From NCBI GenBank assembly GCA_020650975.1, contig JAIPMN010005124.1, positions 1-32,274 on the forward strand: a stretch of 32,274 nucleotides of DNA, read 5' to 3'. Positions 21,244 through 31,470 of the stretch are shown here, piece by piece. The notes under the pieces were generated by a model. The model searched no databases. It worked only from the letters and a program-made list of their open reading frames with translations, and was not told the DNA's origin. Every line of letters begins with the position of its first letter. Within the stretch, counting starts at the first letter, position 1. A program made the position numbers and the translations under genes. Origin of the DNA: Apostichopus californicus. Its lineage: Eukaryota > Echinodermata > Holothuroidea > Aspidochirotida > Stichopodidae.

Positions 21244-22686
21244 AGACTTGAGGAATTGTCAATTATATCTGATAAATGATGGTAACTTCAAAGGTTGTAT
21301 TAGATATATCTGCATTGTATATGCTGCAACAGTTGACTGTACGTACTACTGAAGTCTTAGCATGTATCTAGAGTTTACATGTAGATCGGTAAGAAAATCT
21401 ATCACTGAACTGGCTACCAGCACATTGCATGTTTTCAAACAGTTCTAAAGAAACTCCCTGACACACCTGGTTGAAATATTGCTTGCTGATTTTTATTGAG
21501 AATTTGAATATGGTCGTGAATTTCAACCAGCCACAGTATATACTTGCAATAAAAGTCAGACATGATATGGTCATTTCTCAATGCAGAGCGTAGTAAACTC
21601 ATCAACTGCAACACACACCTCTGCTTTTTTCTTCATAAAATGGAAGCATCTTTTGAGAGTGTTCCAAAGACTTTTGTAACCAGTAGTAGCATTTGTAATA
21701 CAGAAGTACTCAGCCAGTGAAGATGTCAGCAAAGGATTCTACTTACTATACGGATAGTATCTCTATACCTTCAGATCAGCAATCTAGTTTATATGAAGTA
21801 TTCAGTAGTACAGTGTCAAGTGGGTATTTATGATATAGAGTTACTATAGATTTGCTGGTACTATCACAGATCTTTCAATGATAATGATAAAAGTAGGAAT
21901 GGATTTTACCGTTGACCGCTTCATCATTTCAAACTGTTTGAAAAGGTACAGTACCATCAGACTATCGTTTATAATAAAAGTTACCACGAGAAACTAACGT
22001 TGAACAAGTTTAGAATTGTCGTATATATTCATGTTCATTGCAATGTAGACTACTCCAGCTACATAGCATCTGTGACTCAGGTCCTGCAGGAATAGAACTA
22101 TATTCTACCTAATGAAATTAAATCCAGCATATCCATTACACTTCCTCAAAGCCGCTGTAGCTTTATACTGATTTCTAAAATCACCAGATGTGTAGAACTC
22201 ATTAATCAACCAAAACAGAACCTTTATATCAATCATTACTGTCACATGCCACACTTTTATTAATGACACAGGTTTACTTGCTGAAGAATCTGTCAATTAT
22301 GTTTGGTGTTGACTGTGATATATAGAACATTCACGTTTAATAGACTGTTGTAACTTGACATGTTAACATGCATGTCTTAATTGTTACATTGTGACTTAAC
22401 AAATAATCATATGTGATTCACAGACTAATGTACAATACAGGAATGGCTTTGACCTCATAGTATTTATTGTACATTCTTGTATATGCATGTATTTATTAGG
22501 CTACTGCATATATACATAAACCTTACTAACTGTGTATTACATATTGATCTGTGATTCTGTGTTAAAGTATATCACCATTGCACTCTCATAGAAAATTCTG
22601 GACATGTTCCTGCTATAACTTTCCATTAACAATGGGTCTGACCTCATAGGTCTGATCAAATTCCCCTTTGATAACGTGTATTAAAA
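21244..22686 (+). other. intron sequence, nothing recognised
   Basis: About 1.4 kb of A+T-rich sequence. Short open frames on the minus strand (21368-21574, 22105-22296) show no domain or splice support. Confidence 0.45.
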
Positions 22687-23410
22687 TAATTCCCTTTACA
22701 AGCTTACATTTATAACAAGGTTTTCTATTGTTATGGTTTGCAGTAAAGGGCACTTGGCTAATGTGTGCAGGGTGTCATAGATATAGCTTTGTTAATTTCA
22801 TTTACATTTATTCCCTTTACAAGCTTACATTCTTGACAAGCTTTCCTGTTGTTATGGTGTGCAGTAAAGGGCACTTGGCTATTGTGTGCAGGGTGTCATA
22901 GATCTAGCTTTGTTGACGTCTATTACACTTATTCCCTTAACAAGCTTACATTTATTACAAACTTTCCTGTTGTTATGGTGTGCAGTAAAGGGCACTTGGC
23001 TAATGTGTGCAGGGTGTCATAGATCTAGCTTTGTTAACGTCTATTACACTTATTCCCTTAACAAGCTTACATTTATTACAAACTTTCCTGTTGTTATGGT
23101 GTGCAGTAAAGGGCACTTGGCTAATGTGTGCAGGGTGTCATAGATCTAGCTTTGTTGATGTCTATTACACTTATTCCCTTAACAAGCTTACATTTATTAC
23201 AAACTTTCCTGTTGTTATGGTGTGCAGTAAAGGGCATTTGGCTAATGTGTGCAGGGTGTCATAGATCTGGCATTGTTAACGTCTATTAAATTTATCCCTT
23301 TACAAGCTTATATTTATTACAAGCTTACATTTATTACAAGCTTTCCTGTTGTTATAGTGTGCAGTTAAGGACACTTGGCTAATCTGTGCCGGGTGTCATA
23401 GATTTAGCTT
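22687..23410 (+). repeat. six-copy 121-bp tandem array
   Basis: The phrase TTCCCTT(T/A)ACAAGCTTAC recurs at about 22690, 22810, 22931, 23052, 23173 and (as TATCCCTTTACAAGCTTATA) 23292, a 121-bp period. The central copies (about 22930-23290) are almost identical, while the outer copies have diverged. The last one carries an internal duplication of TTATTACAAGCTTACATTTA. Since 121 is not a multiple of three, successive copies are read in rotating frames; the two overlapping 85-codon open frames are a consequence, not genes. Confidence 0.92.
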
Positions 23411-26400
23411 TTCTGCTGGTATTTTATCAGTCTTGGCTCCCAATGTACCCTTAGTAATACTGTAGGTACTCTGTTGCATTCAATTGCACCAATTAACAGG
23501 CATGCTCATGGTTAATCTTGCTTAATTATCGGTAATATCAGTGGTTCCATACTGGAACAAACTGTGAAATTATTGCAAAATTCAATGACCTCCTTTTCTT
23601 GAGATTGATTCAGAATTATTTTGTTTTGTAATTAAGATCCATGATCCTAGATTGCCGAGCCATCAGTGTTTCCTAATCTCCGTTTGCTCACTTAATACAG
23701 TTTAACCTGATAGTTACACCCTGCTGTGAAGATCAGTATGTGAATTATATTAAGTACAGTATAGATAGTAGTGTCCGTAGTTTACACTGATGTGTGCTAA
23801 ATAATTTGATGTAAGCTCTTTATCAATACAACCTGCAGGTACTTGTGTCAGTATAGTCAGCCTAACAGTTTCTTTACTGAAATTAAAAGTAATATTTTCC
23901 TAGTGTTATACTCTGAGAATGTCTTGAGAACAATGGATGAATTGTTCATCTTGGTTACCTATAATGATGTTCTACCATCAAGAAATGTTCATACAGTAGT
24001 CATTTCATTACATTCATTTTATACCTGATTAATGGCATGGTTTTTATTAATATTCTCCTTTTGAATATATTAAAACCATTTTAATAGTATTTTTGTCGGT
24101 ATTAATCTATGTAGCTGCTCTAGGCTGTATCATATATAACCTGGCAGTCTTGCATTACAGGTGTACTATAAGCTATGACACGTACAGTAGTATTAAAACG
24201 ACTCTGCTTGAACAACTCTTTTGATGGTAGATCTGTTTGATGGTTTTCCAAAGAAAGAACGTGCCACTCATTTTAACTTCTCCGTGTCATTCAAGGTCAT
24301 AGGGCTCTCATTGCTAAATTGTCGTGTCAAGGCTCAGAGTATTGTTCTGTTGTTTCAAATATTATTGTGAGGTTTTAATGGTTCTGATTGTTTGCTATAT
24401 AATAGGAACTTGCAATTTATTTGAAAAACTGTGTCCAGTAAGACTCATGAGATGCTGGCGAATGAGATGGAGAACACATGTATGTGATTTGACTTATTAA
24501 GTTAGTACACACAGTTTGTATTATAATGCTACCGTATTATACACTGTAGATGCTTGGTGATTCAAAGTTTGTATTCATCACATTCATGCTAATGGTTTGC
24601 ATCCAACATATAGCAGGATATAAGGTCTTCTGCCTCTCTGATTGTAAATGTTTCAAGGGAAACTGTCATCTTTTGCTACTGTACGATGTACATCTCCTAA
24701 CTAATCCACTAGATGCGTCTGGAGTGCTCTTTCCTACCAAAGAACACCAAGAGTCCAAGACAACATATTGTAGCTTCTCTTTGGAAGGCTACCTTGATCC
24801 TCTTGATTCTTGCCTGATTCACTGGAAAGGCTAGTTTTGTGTAGTATCCAACTTGTTCTATCTTTAAAGCTACTTTCTGTGTTGGGCTAGGTAACTTTGT
24901 GTCACTCAGAGTACTATGTAATTTACTCGGACTATAGATGTAACAAGATGGCTGACACTGTATCCATCAAAGAGATATTTAGAATTGGTTACAACCAGTT
25001 ACTGTACCTCTCTGAACATCAGTGGTATGACAGGCTACAGCTTGCCTGTGATTGGTTGGTAGAAGTGGACTGCAGAGTAGTCTGCTAGTCATACAGAATT
25101 ACAGAGGAAAGGTTGCCACCTTTAATGTTACATTTTAATGTTAAATTCTGTGATTAATTTTTCACACCAGCAAGAAATCTGCCAAAACATACAAGTTTAT
25201 GTTATTCGGATCAATCAACTCGGTTGAAATTTACTTTTGGACGGTTTCTTATCTCAGCTCTTGAGAGACGGTGCATACTTGATAAAGTTTGTAATCCCAT
25301 GCACTCCAGAGCTCAGAGTAACTTTTGGCATGTTTTTGGTGCCCCCTATCGATATGCCATAATGCCCTTAATGCTCATTTGTTACTGACAGCAACAACTG
25401 CCATACCCCTACATAGTCAATGCATATTGTAAGTACAATATATATATTTCATCTGTAGAAAAGAGCAAAGGAATTTATGGTTAGAATGGGATTTGAACCC
25501 AGTAGTTCTAGCCTTAAATTTTTGGCTCTTTTCCATTGTCTAAAAATTTCCCAATCAGTTTTCCCTTATATTTCATTAACTTTAATAAATTTCTCCTCAC
25601 AATTTTCAAACACATTTCATAGCGATATATACCTCCAGTGCATTCTGGATACTCTGATATATTTCCAGCCTGTCTTGCAATTAGCTTACCTGATTGAATT
25701 ATAATACATTTCATCCATTTTCATGATCAGTGGATGTTTCTTCTTACTTCTCTCCATTCTCTCCTTCATTCATCTATCATGGTTTTCATCTCACACGGAT
25801 CACTTCTTTTGGATATTATCAGTCTTAACCAGTAAGATATTCATGCATGCATACATGTTTCATTGGTGCCAAAGTTATATCTGTCAGAGCAGCTTCACTC
25901 TTCATTTATCCACAAATCTAAAAAGCACTCAGATTACACTTGCAAGATATACCACATTTCAGCACATTTCAGCATTTAACGTAAATCTTTTTGCAATAGT
26001 ATTGTCTTGTCTAAATATCTAGAACGAGAATACTTTTTTGCAAATAGTTTTTAACCTACGTATCATGAAAATTGATAAGGCACTTGTAATCTGTATTATG
26101 TTGAGATTGTATATTATCACATTCACAATGCATACTAAAAGTGTGAATGTAGTTGCAAGTCAAATATGGTGTTTCAAAGACATGATTTGTATGCATACAT
26201 TTTATTCAAGTTTTGAACTATTGAAAATGATCAAAAAGAACATTATTTTAGACTATTTGATACTTGATCCATTCAATGAAAAGTTAATTTGTGGATAATA
26301 ATGTAATCTGCTGGTTGTAGAAATTTCATACTGTTGTTGAATGTATGTGTATGTATGTACAGCATGTGTATCAGTAAGTAGATATGTTTAGCAAACTGAA

Positions 26401-27799
26401 TTACAGAGCAATGTACTAATGTTTAGAATCATCAATGACATGGAACCATATGGTATTGAATGACTGGATAAATATCCATGGATATATTTGTAAATTCAAT
26501 GGTAGTCTAGACATTCAACCATCAAACCCTTCTATAATTAGGAGAAACACAGTGGTAATTATTATTCATGAGAGAATATCATTTGTTAAATAGAAGTTCT
26601 ATGGTGCCAGCTAAGTACTGTTAATAGTTAAATGTCCCCACAAACAGTGTATTTTTTGTGAAGGAGTTACTATTTTCTTGTTTATTCTTTTTGTATTCTG
26701 TAATGTTTTGTGTCATGCTGTTTACTTGTATCATGCTTACATACATGTTCTATGCTGATATATATATCCCTTTTGTAATATTCTGTACCGGATACCCAAA
26801 TTGCAATAAGGTAGTGCAGGTCCTATGTACCTTAATCACCATCCTTCAGGTACCTAAACACAGATTTGTAATGGTGGAGGAGGAGGTGGAGGGGAGTCAG
26901 GCCAATGTTCAGTGGTGATGAAAATGCTGCCTGTGGGAAAACCATGTCTTTATGAAAGCCATTGATTTGAAAAATATAGTAAGTGTTCCATGTTGCCACA
27001 GTATAGTTGTAGCAGATCACCAAAGAAACCAATAAAGCTAAAATAAGAAAACGAGCAAATGTGCTACTCAATTGGGGATTTTTCGGTACAGAATATTACC
27101 CTCTGCATGTCTGATGGTGAGACATTGAAATAATTTCAATGATCTTTCAATGATCTTTGTCTTGTGTTAAATGTCAAATACCTGTAGCTATTTATATCAT
27201 TTTAAATACCTTTACATGTAGTGATGGAGGTTTTTGTAGTGATATTAAGTACTACACATATCACACCTGCACACAGCTACAGTATTGCAACAGCTACTGT
27301 ACAGTATATCAGTTCTAAATACCTTCACTGTATTTCACATCTAATTTTTGTTACATTTTTGAAGCAGACCTTGACCAGAATTGATTCAGTTTTACATATG
27401 CCCTGTACTATACTGAACAGTATGTGGTACTGTAGGTAGTAGAGCTGTAGCAATACCAAGCTAGGATGATTCACTGTGTTGTGCATGAGATAGTATTAAG
27501 CACATTACCTCAATGTACAATCCTGTTTCAGTACCTTAATTTAGTACTATAATGCCACATATAGCAGTGTAGCCTTTGTGAAGCAAACAGGAGAGGTACA
27601 TTAGAGGTACAATATGTACAGTTTATGAAATCCATAATCCAGCTTAGCTGTTTCATTTGAGTGGTTGAGATGAATGGAGCTAAGCTGGTGGGTTCTACTA
27701 TATATTTATTCAGGAATTTATATCCAAACTATGTTTAAATGCAAAACTTTCAAATATTTCCATAGTTGGCTTATGGTTAGTATGCAAGGGTATTTTACC
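23411..27799 (+). other. long intron stretch, no convincing exon
   Basis: About 4.4 kb of A+T-rich DNA. Open frames of 60-99 codons (for example 24550-24834, which starts with a hydrophobic segment, 25723-26022 and 26658-26918) have no recognisable domain and no clear splice signals. A small palindrome ATATCCATGGATAT lies at about 26474. A short ATGTATGTGTATGTATGTA microsatellite is near 26341. Confidence 0.45.
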
Positions 27800-28222
27800 C
27801 AGGGTTTAGCTGGGAAATACCGCCTGGTCTTTCTTGTCCGGGAAATATTATCCACAGGTGGGAAATACTGGGAAATGTTAGGACATATTTAACAACTGAA
27901 TGTTTTACATATATAGTTCTTTATTCATGCAAAAGTAATATATAACAGCAACTTAAAACCAAAGCACCCAGAAATGACAAAAAAGAGGTAATGAAAACTT
28001 GTAGGTCTTATGTTCAAATCCTGTAAAAGCAATACTGCAAAAGACATGTTTCGAATTCAAATTATGAAAACTTTTCAACTTTTTCTCCCAACTTCTTTGT
28101 ATGAAAACAATTTACTACATAGTCAATGCTATTCGTGCATGAAAATCTGAATTTTGAATGTCTGGAAAGATGTGTTTTAGTAACTCAAAAAAAGTTCTAG
28201 TGGCAAGTTCATGACAGGTCAG

Positions 28223-28275
28223 TCAATGACCACTGCTCCTCTCAAAACTCATGACCAGCTCCTCTCAAAACTCAT
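28223..28275 (+). repeat. short direct duplication inside the hAT relic
   Basis: The segment GCTCCTCTCAAAACTCATGA is present twice in tandem (about 28232-28251 and 28258-28277), at the 3' edge of the transposase fragment. It is a local slippage-type duplication. Confidence 0.7.
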
Positions 28276-28400
28276 GAGCACATGACCAGTTTTGCAGCTC
28301 TTTGCAGACCAACTCTATTCTGTAGTTTAGTTTGTATTGTCACAAAGTTGGAGAAGACTCGCTCAATAGGTGCAGAGCTGGCTGGTAGGAAATTCTTTAA
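28272..28400 (-). pseudogene. hAT transposase C-terminal (dimerisation) fragment
   Basis: Read on the minus strand, codons from 28400 to a TGA at 28272-28274 give FLPASSAPIERVFSN, then FVTIQTKLQNRVGLQRAAKL, then VMCS. The PA-S-S-A-x-x-E-R-x-F-S motif followed by a K-L-x-x-R-x-G-L stretch is the hallmark of the hAT C-terminal dimerisation region (hAT_C). Only about 42 codons remain. An in-frame TAA lies immediately upstream (28401-28403), although a pyrimidine-rich acceptor-like TTCCTCTAATTAAAG there suggests it was the last exon. The RNase H-like catalytic core and the BED finger are absent, so it cannot be active. Confidence 0.85.
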
Positions 28401-28591
28401 TTAGAGGAAGTATTAGATGAACCTAATCAGTAAGTTATACTATAATTGATTCTTACTGAATAAGAGACACTATTTCATGCAAATCAGTGTAATTAGTGCT
28501 CACTTAACTATATTTATTTATTTATTTATTTTTATTATTTACCATTCTTTCCTGGTATTTCTGAATATTTCCCCAGAGATATCCAACCCTG

Positions 28592-29850
28592 AGTTAAATC
28601 AGTTATTTGTCCCACTAATGATGTAAATGAGTTACTTTATTGATAAAGTATATTGCCTTTGTTTTTCCACAAACCTGACAGTGAGATTGAAAGGTACAGT
28701 GTAGTATAATAATACATTGTGTGTTATATTAATTGCTTTGTTTGGCACAACCACATGCAGTACTATATACACTATGCACTATTTGGTAATAGGATATATT
28801 TAAAATTGCAGGAGAAAGATAAAGGTTTACATGGGATGTAAAGTCCCCAGCTTTATCCAATGAGCAAAAAACTTAAATTTTAAGCCATTGATATTCCTGT
28901 CGAATGTGAAAGACATTCATTGGCTAAAATCTATACAAATTCACAGAGAGTTCAGGAAAGTATTATATGCTGTCTCTAAGCTTTGAAGGTTTGCCTGAAG
29001 AACTGACAGGGTGGAGAAGCTTACTTTGAGAACGTCTTACGCTCGTGGGCACTAAAATTGGCACTAAAAAACTACATGCACTAAAGTTGGCAAAAAATTG
29101 CAGAAAGATACATATCTGTCCCATTGATAGATTGCTGTCAATCACTATACCAACAAAATTAAACTTTTTAATTTATTATATAAAATCCCAATTACTATTT
29201 TAAATTTCTTATATTGAATGATGTGTAAATAATTTTATTTTCATCACCTCGGTACTGAAGTTATGTATCTTGCCTCCACTAACTCTATAACTCCATCATC
29301 CCATGTATGATATTCACTACTAACATTTTAATACCAAGTAACCTACGTAGTTTGGTGTGTCAGATTCAAGTTGGTTTATGCACTATATCATTATACTTTT
29401 AATCATATTGACAACATCCCTTCATACCCAGTGTCATCTAACTTGATTTAAATGGTGATCATTGTGTATCAGAGTTTTGTGAATTCACTAACAAGCTAAC
29501 CATCAATCTCCTTTCTTCTCTTACTGTAGTAAATGTTATATGTGGTTCTGAGTTCAGTTGTTCATGTCTGCATGTGAAATAAATTTACCTGGGTGATGAC
29601 TGCTGCATGTCCATTATACTGTTGGTGCTTGATGTAGTTTATCGGGGGCATATCGGATATCCCAATATTTATTATTTAATTCTATATTGCAATACCTGTA
29701 ACCAAGTAGTCTGGATATTACCAGTGGGTGGACTATGAAATTTATGGAATTACATGTAAAATCCCACCAAAACATCTATGCTTTGGCCATATAAATCAGT
29801 GTTGTCTTGTGTTTGTTCACAATCATGTGATGTGTTTGTCCCTGCCATAG
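28592..29850 (+). other. intron sequence, nothing recognised
   Basis: About 1.25 kb of A+T-rich unique DNA. A minus-strand open frame at 28963-29145 has no support. No RNA gene or repeat was seen. Confidence 0.45.
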
Positions 29851-30785
29851 TCTCATCATCCATTTGTCTGTCATCAATTACATGTGGTTGTCTCCCATGT
29901 CATCTGTTTGTCTACCATGTTATATGTTTGTCTGTCATCATATTCATGATATATTTGTCTGCCATCATGTCATGTGGTTGTCTACCATGTCATCTGTTTG
30001 TCTACCATGTTACAGTATATGTTTGTCTGCCATCATATTCATGATATTTGTCTGCCATCATGTTAGTGGTTGTCTCCCATGTCATCTGTTTTTCAAACAT
30101 GTTATATGTATGTCTGCCATCATATTCATAATATATTTGTCTGTCATCATGTCATGTGGTTGTCTCCCATGTCATTTGTCTTATATGTTTGTCTGCCACC
30201 ATGTGATGTGTTCGTCTGCCATCATACCATGTGTAAGCCTGTCATTATACCTTGTTTGTCAACAACAGTGTTATGTCGTCTACATGCCATGTCGTGTGTT
30301 TGTCTATATGTTATGTGTTTCTCTTCTACATAGCATAGGCTGATGTGTTTGTCATCAATCTTGTGTTTGTTTATCACCATGCCATGTGTTTATGTATCAT
30401 GTATTGTCTTCTATACCATTTGTTTGTCCAAATCATATCATGAATGTATTTATCATGTCTTAATCTATCCTCTATGCCATGTTTGTCTTCCATGTCATGT
30501 ATTTGTCCATATCATATGTTTCTCAAGTTTTGTCTTCTATACAATGTGTTTGTCTTCCATGTCATGTGTTTGTCCATCATATCGTGTGTTTATCAAGTTA
30601 TTGTCTTCTATACAATGTATTCGTCTTCCGTGTCATGTGTTTGTCCATCACATCATGTGTTTATCAAGTTTTTGTCTTCTATACATTGTGTTTGTCTTCC
30701 ATGTCATGTGATTGTCCATCATCATCATATCATATGTTTAACATGTGTTTGTCTATACTCTAGGTCATGTTCTGTTTGTTGATCT
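29850..30785 (+). repeat. degenerate ~20-bp TGTTTGTCTxCCATGTCATG minisatellite
   Basis: More than 900 bp of drifting units close to ATGTTTGTCTRCCATCAT or CATGTCATGTGTTTGTCT. A higher-order unit of about 65 bp appears in the second half (GTTTATCAAGTTTTTGTCTT, then CTATACAATGTGTTTGTCTT). The translated frames (Cys-Leu-Pro-Cys-His-rich) are artefacts. The array ends essentially at the acceptor of the zinc-finger exon. Confidence 0.9.
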
Positions 30786-30793
30786 GTCCACAG

Positions 30794-31018
30794 GAAACTG
30801 AAATCTGAATTACATCAACTCAGGAAGGAAGGGGCTGTCAAGACAGGAGGAGAGGAAAATGGAGATGAGAAGGTCTGTCACCGGTGTCGAAAGGAACTTG
30901 GATTTTTCTTTGACTCAGGCGAGATTTGTTCCAAATGCAACAATAAAGTTTGCAACGACTGTCAAGTGTTCACACCTTCTGGCAAAAAATGGCTCTGTAC
31001 TGTCTGTGATAAACAGTT
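30794..31018 (+). CDS. SYTL5: SYTL4/5-like protein, SHD1 second half and FYVE-type zinc finger exon
   Basis: The exon starts after CTGTCCACAG (AG at 30792-30793) and ends at TT|GTAAGTT (GT at 31019-31020). It is 225 bp and phase 2 at both ends. Joined to the exon at 15119, it gives residues 34-108 of one continuous RabBD. A basic helix (KKLKSELHQLRKE, about 34-46) is followed by a Gly/Glu linker. Eight cysteines in four CxxC pairs follow (residues 62/65, 79/82, 87/90 and 102/105), separated by 13, 4 and 11 residues, the pattern of the FYVE-like zinc finger in Slp4 and Slp5. The pieces LGFFFDSGEIC and KWLCTVCDK are close to the Slp5 sequence I remember. The family's downstream SHD2 (WFY/WFF motif), linker and C2 domains must lie past the window's right edge. 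Assignment between Slp4 and Slp5 is uncertain. Confidence 0.92.
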
Positions 31019-31095
31019 GTAAGTTCTCAGTGCACAATATGTTTATGTTGGTTGTTTTATTTTTGATATCTATATGAAAGTTATTATACTACATT
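31019..31095 (+). other. SYTL5: start of the next intron
   Basis: Begins GTAAGTTCTC immediately after the zinc-finger exon. No further exon of the gene was found before the end of the window. Confidence 0.7.
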
Positions 31096-31303
31096 TGGAC
31101 CAAACATGGCAATTCAAATCACACATAGTGCTCCAGACCTACTCCTTATTGCCCCAGATGTACCAGATCTGGACCAAACATGGCAATTCATATCACACAT
31201 AGTGTTCCAGACTTACTCCTTATTGCCCCAGATGTACCAGATCTGGACCAAACATGGCGATTCAAATCACACATTGTGCTCCAGACTTACTCCTTATTGC
31301 CCA
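31096..31303 (+). repeat. three-copy 74-bp tandem repeat
   Basis: TGGACCAAACATGGCRATTC begins at 31096, 31170 and 31244 (period 74). Each copy contains TCACACATAGTGCTCCAGAC and ACTCCTTATTGCCCCAGATG. The third copy is cut after TTATTGCCC, where unrelated sequence starting CAGGGGCCTGTTTCAC takes over. Confidence 0.92.
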
Positions 31304-31470
31304 GGGGCCTGTTTCACTAAACTCGACTTACGCACACAGGACTTAGTGCTCTGCGGACTCGACTTACACTAAGATGCGTCTTAGTAAAGTTCTGTTTGGA
31401 TCTCTGTTTCACAAAACTGTTCTTCACTAAGACGCGTCTTAAGATGCGTACATTTTATTTTTGTTGACAT
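31304..31470 (+). mobile_element. possible transposon end with palindromic motifs
   Basis: The segment starting GGGGCCTGTTTCACTAAACT interrupts the third 74-bp repeat. It contains the perfect 14-bp palindrome TAAGACGCGTCTTA (31428-31441), a near copy TAAGATGCGTCTTA (31370-31383), and the repeated word ACTCGACTTA (about 31321 and 31358). 'GGCCTGTTTCAC' starts are typical of abundant interspersed repeats in marine invertebrates. No second end was found in the window, so neither extent nor family is established. Confidence 0.4.

Larger units (their letters stand above)
27800..28591 (-). mobile_element. hAT-like element relic with transposase fragment
   Basis: The left end is CAGGGTTTAGCTGGGAAATA and the inverse of the right end is CAGGGTTGGATATCTCTGGG + GAAATA, so the ends form imperfect inverted repeats starting CAGGGTT. 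GGGAAATA-type motifs recur next to the left end (27811, 27840, 27861, with a variant at 27871), like sub-terminal transposase-binding sites. The interior encodes a hAT transposase C-terminus on the minus strand (28272-28400). I could not find a matching 8-bp target duplication, so the copy is old or its exact edges are wrong. Confidence 0.7.
15220..30793 (+). other. SYTL5: 15.6-kb intron of the SYTL-like gene
   Basis: Bounded by GTAAGTATT at 15220 and CTGTCCACAG at 30784-30793. It contains at least seven tandem arrays, an assembly gap, a hAT MITE, a hAT transposase relic, and a long phase-2-ending coding block (18895-20477) that may be an alternative exon. The host intron is inferred from matching phase and continuity of the domain across the junction, not from transcript data. 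Confidence 0.75.

Noticed and set aside
22886..23264. Two overlapping 85-codon frames
   Set aside because: They are translations of the 121-bp tandem repeat in rotating frames and differ only as the repeats do.
24550..24834. 94-codon frame starting with a hydrophobic, signal-peptide-like segment and several Cys
   Set aside because: No promoter, no splice signal and no family resemblance. A+T-rich DNA often encodes hydrophobic stretches by chance. It could be revisited if transcripts map here.
24942..25088. ATGGCTGAC start with good context in a short frame
   Set aside because: Stops after about 48 codons with no donor and no recognised domain.
25478..25515. tRNA-like B box (GGTTCAAATCC) on the minus strand
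   Set aside because: No matching A box, anticodon arm or acceptor stem could be folded around it; at best a fragment of a tRNA-derived SINE.
29778..30782. Overlapping Cys/Pro/His/Val-rich frames on +
   Set aside because: Translations of the TGTTTGTCT minisatellite in three frames.
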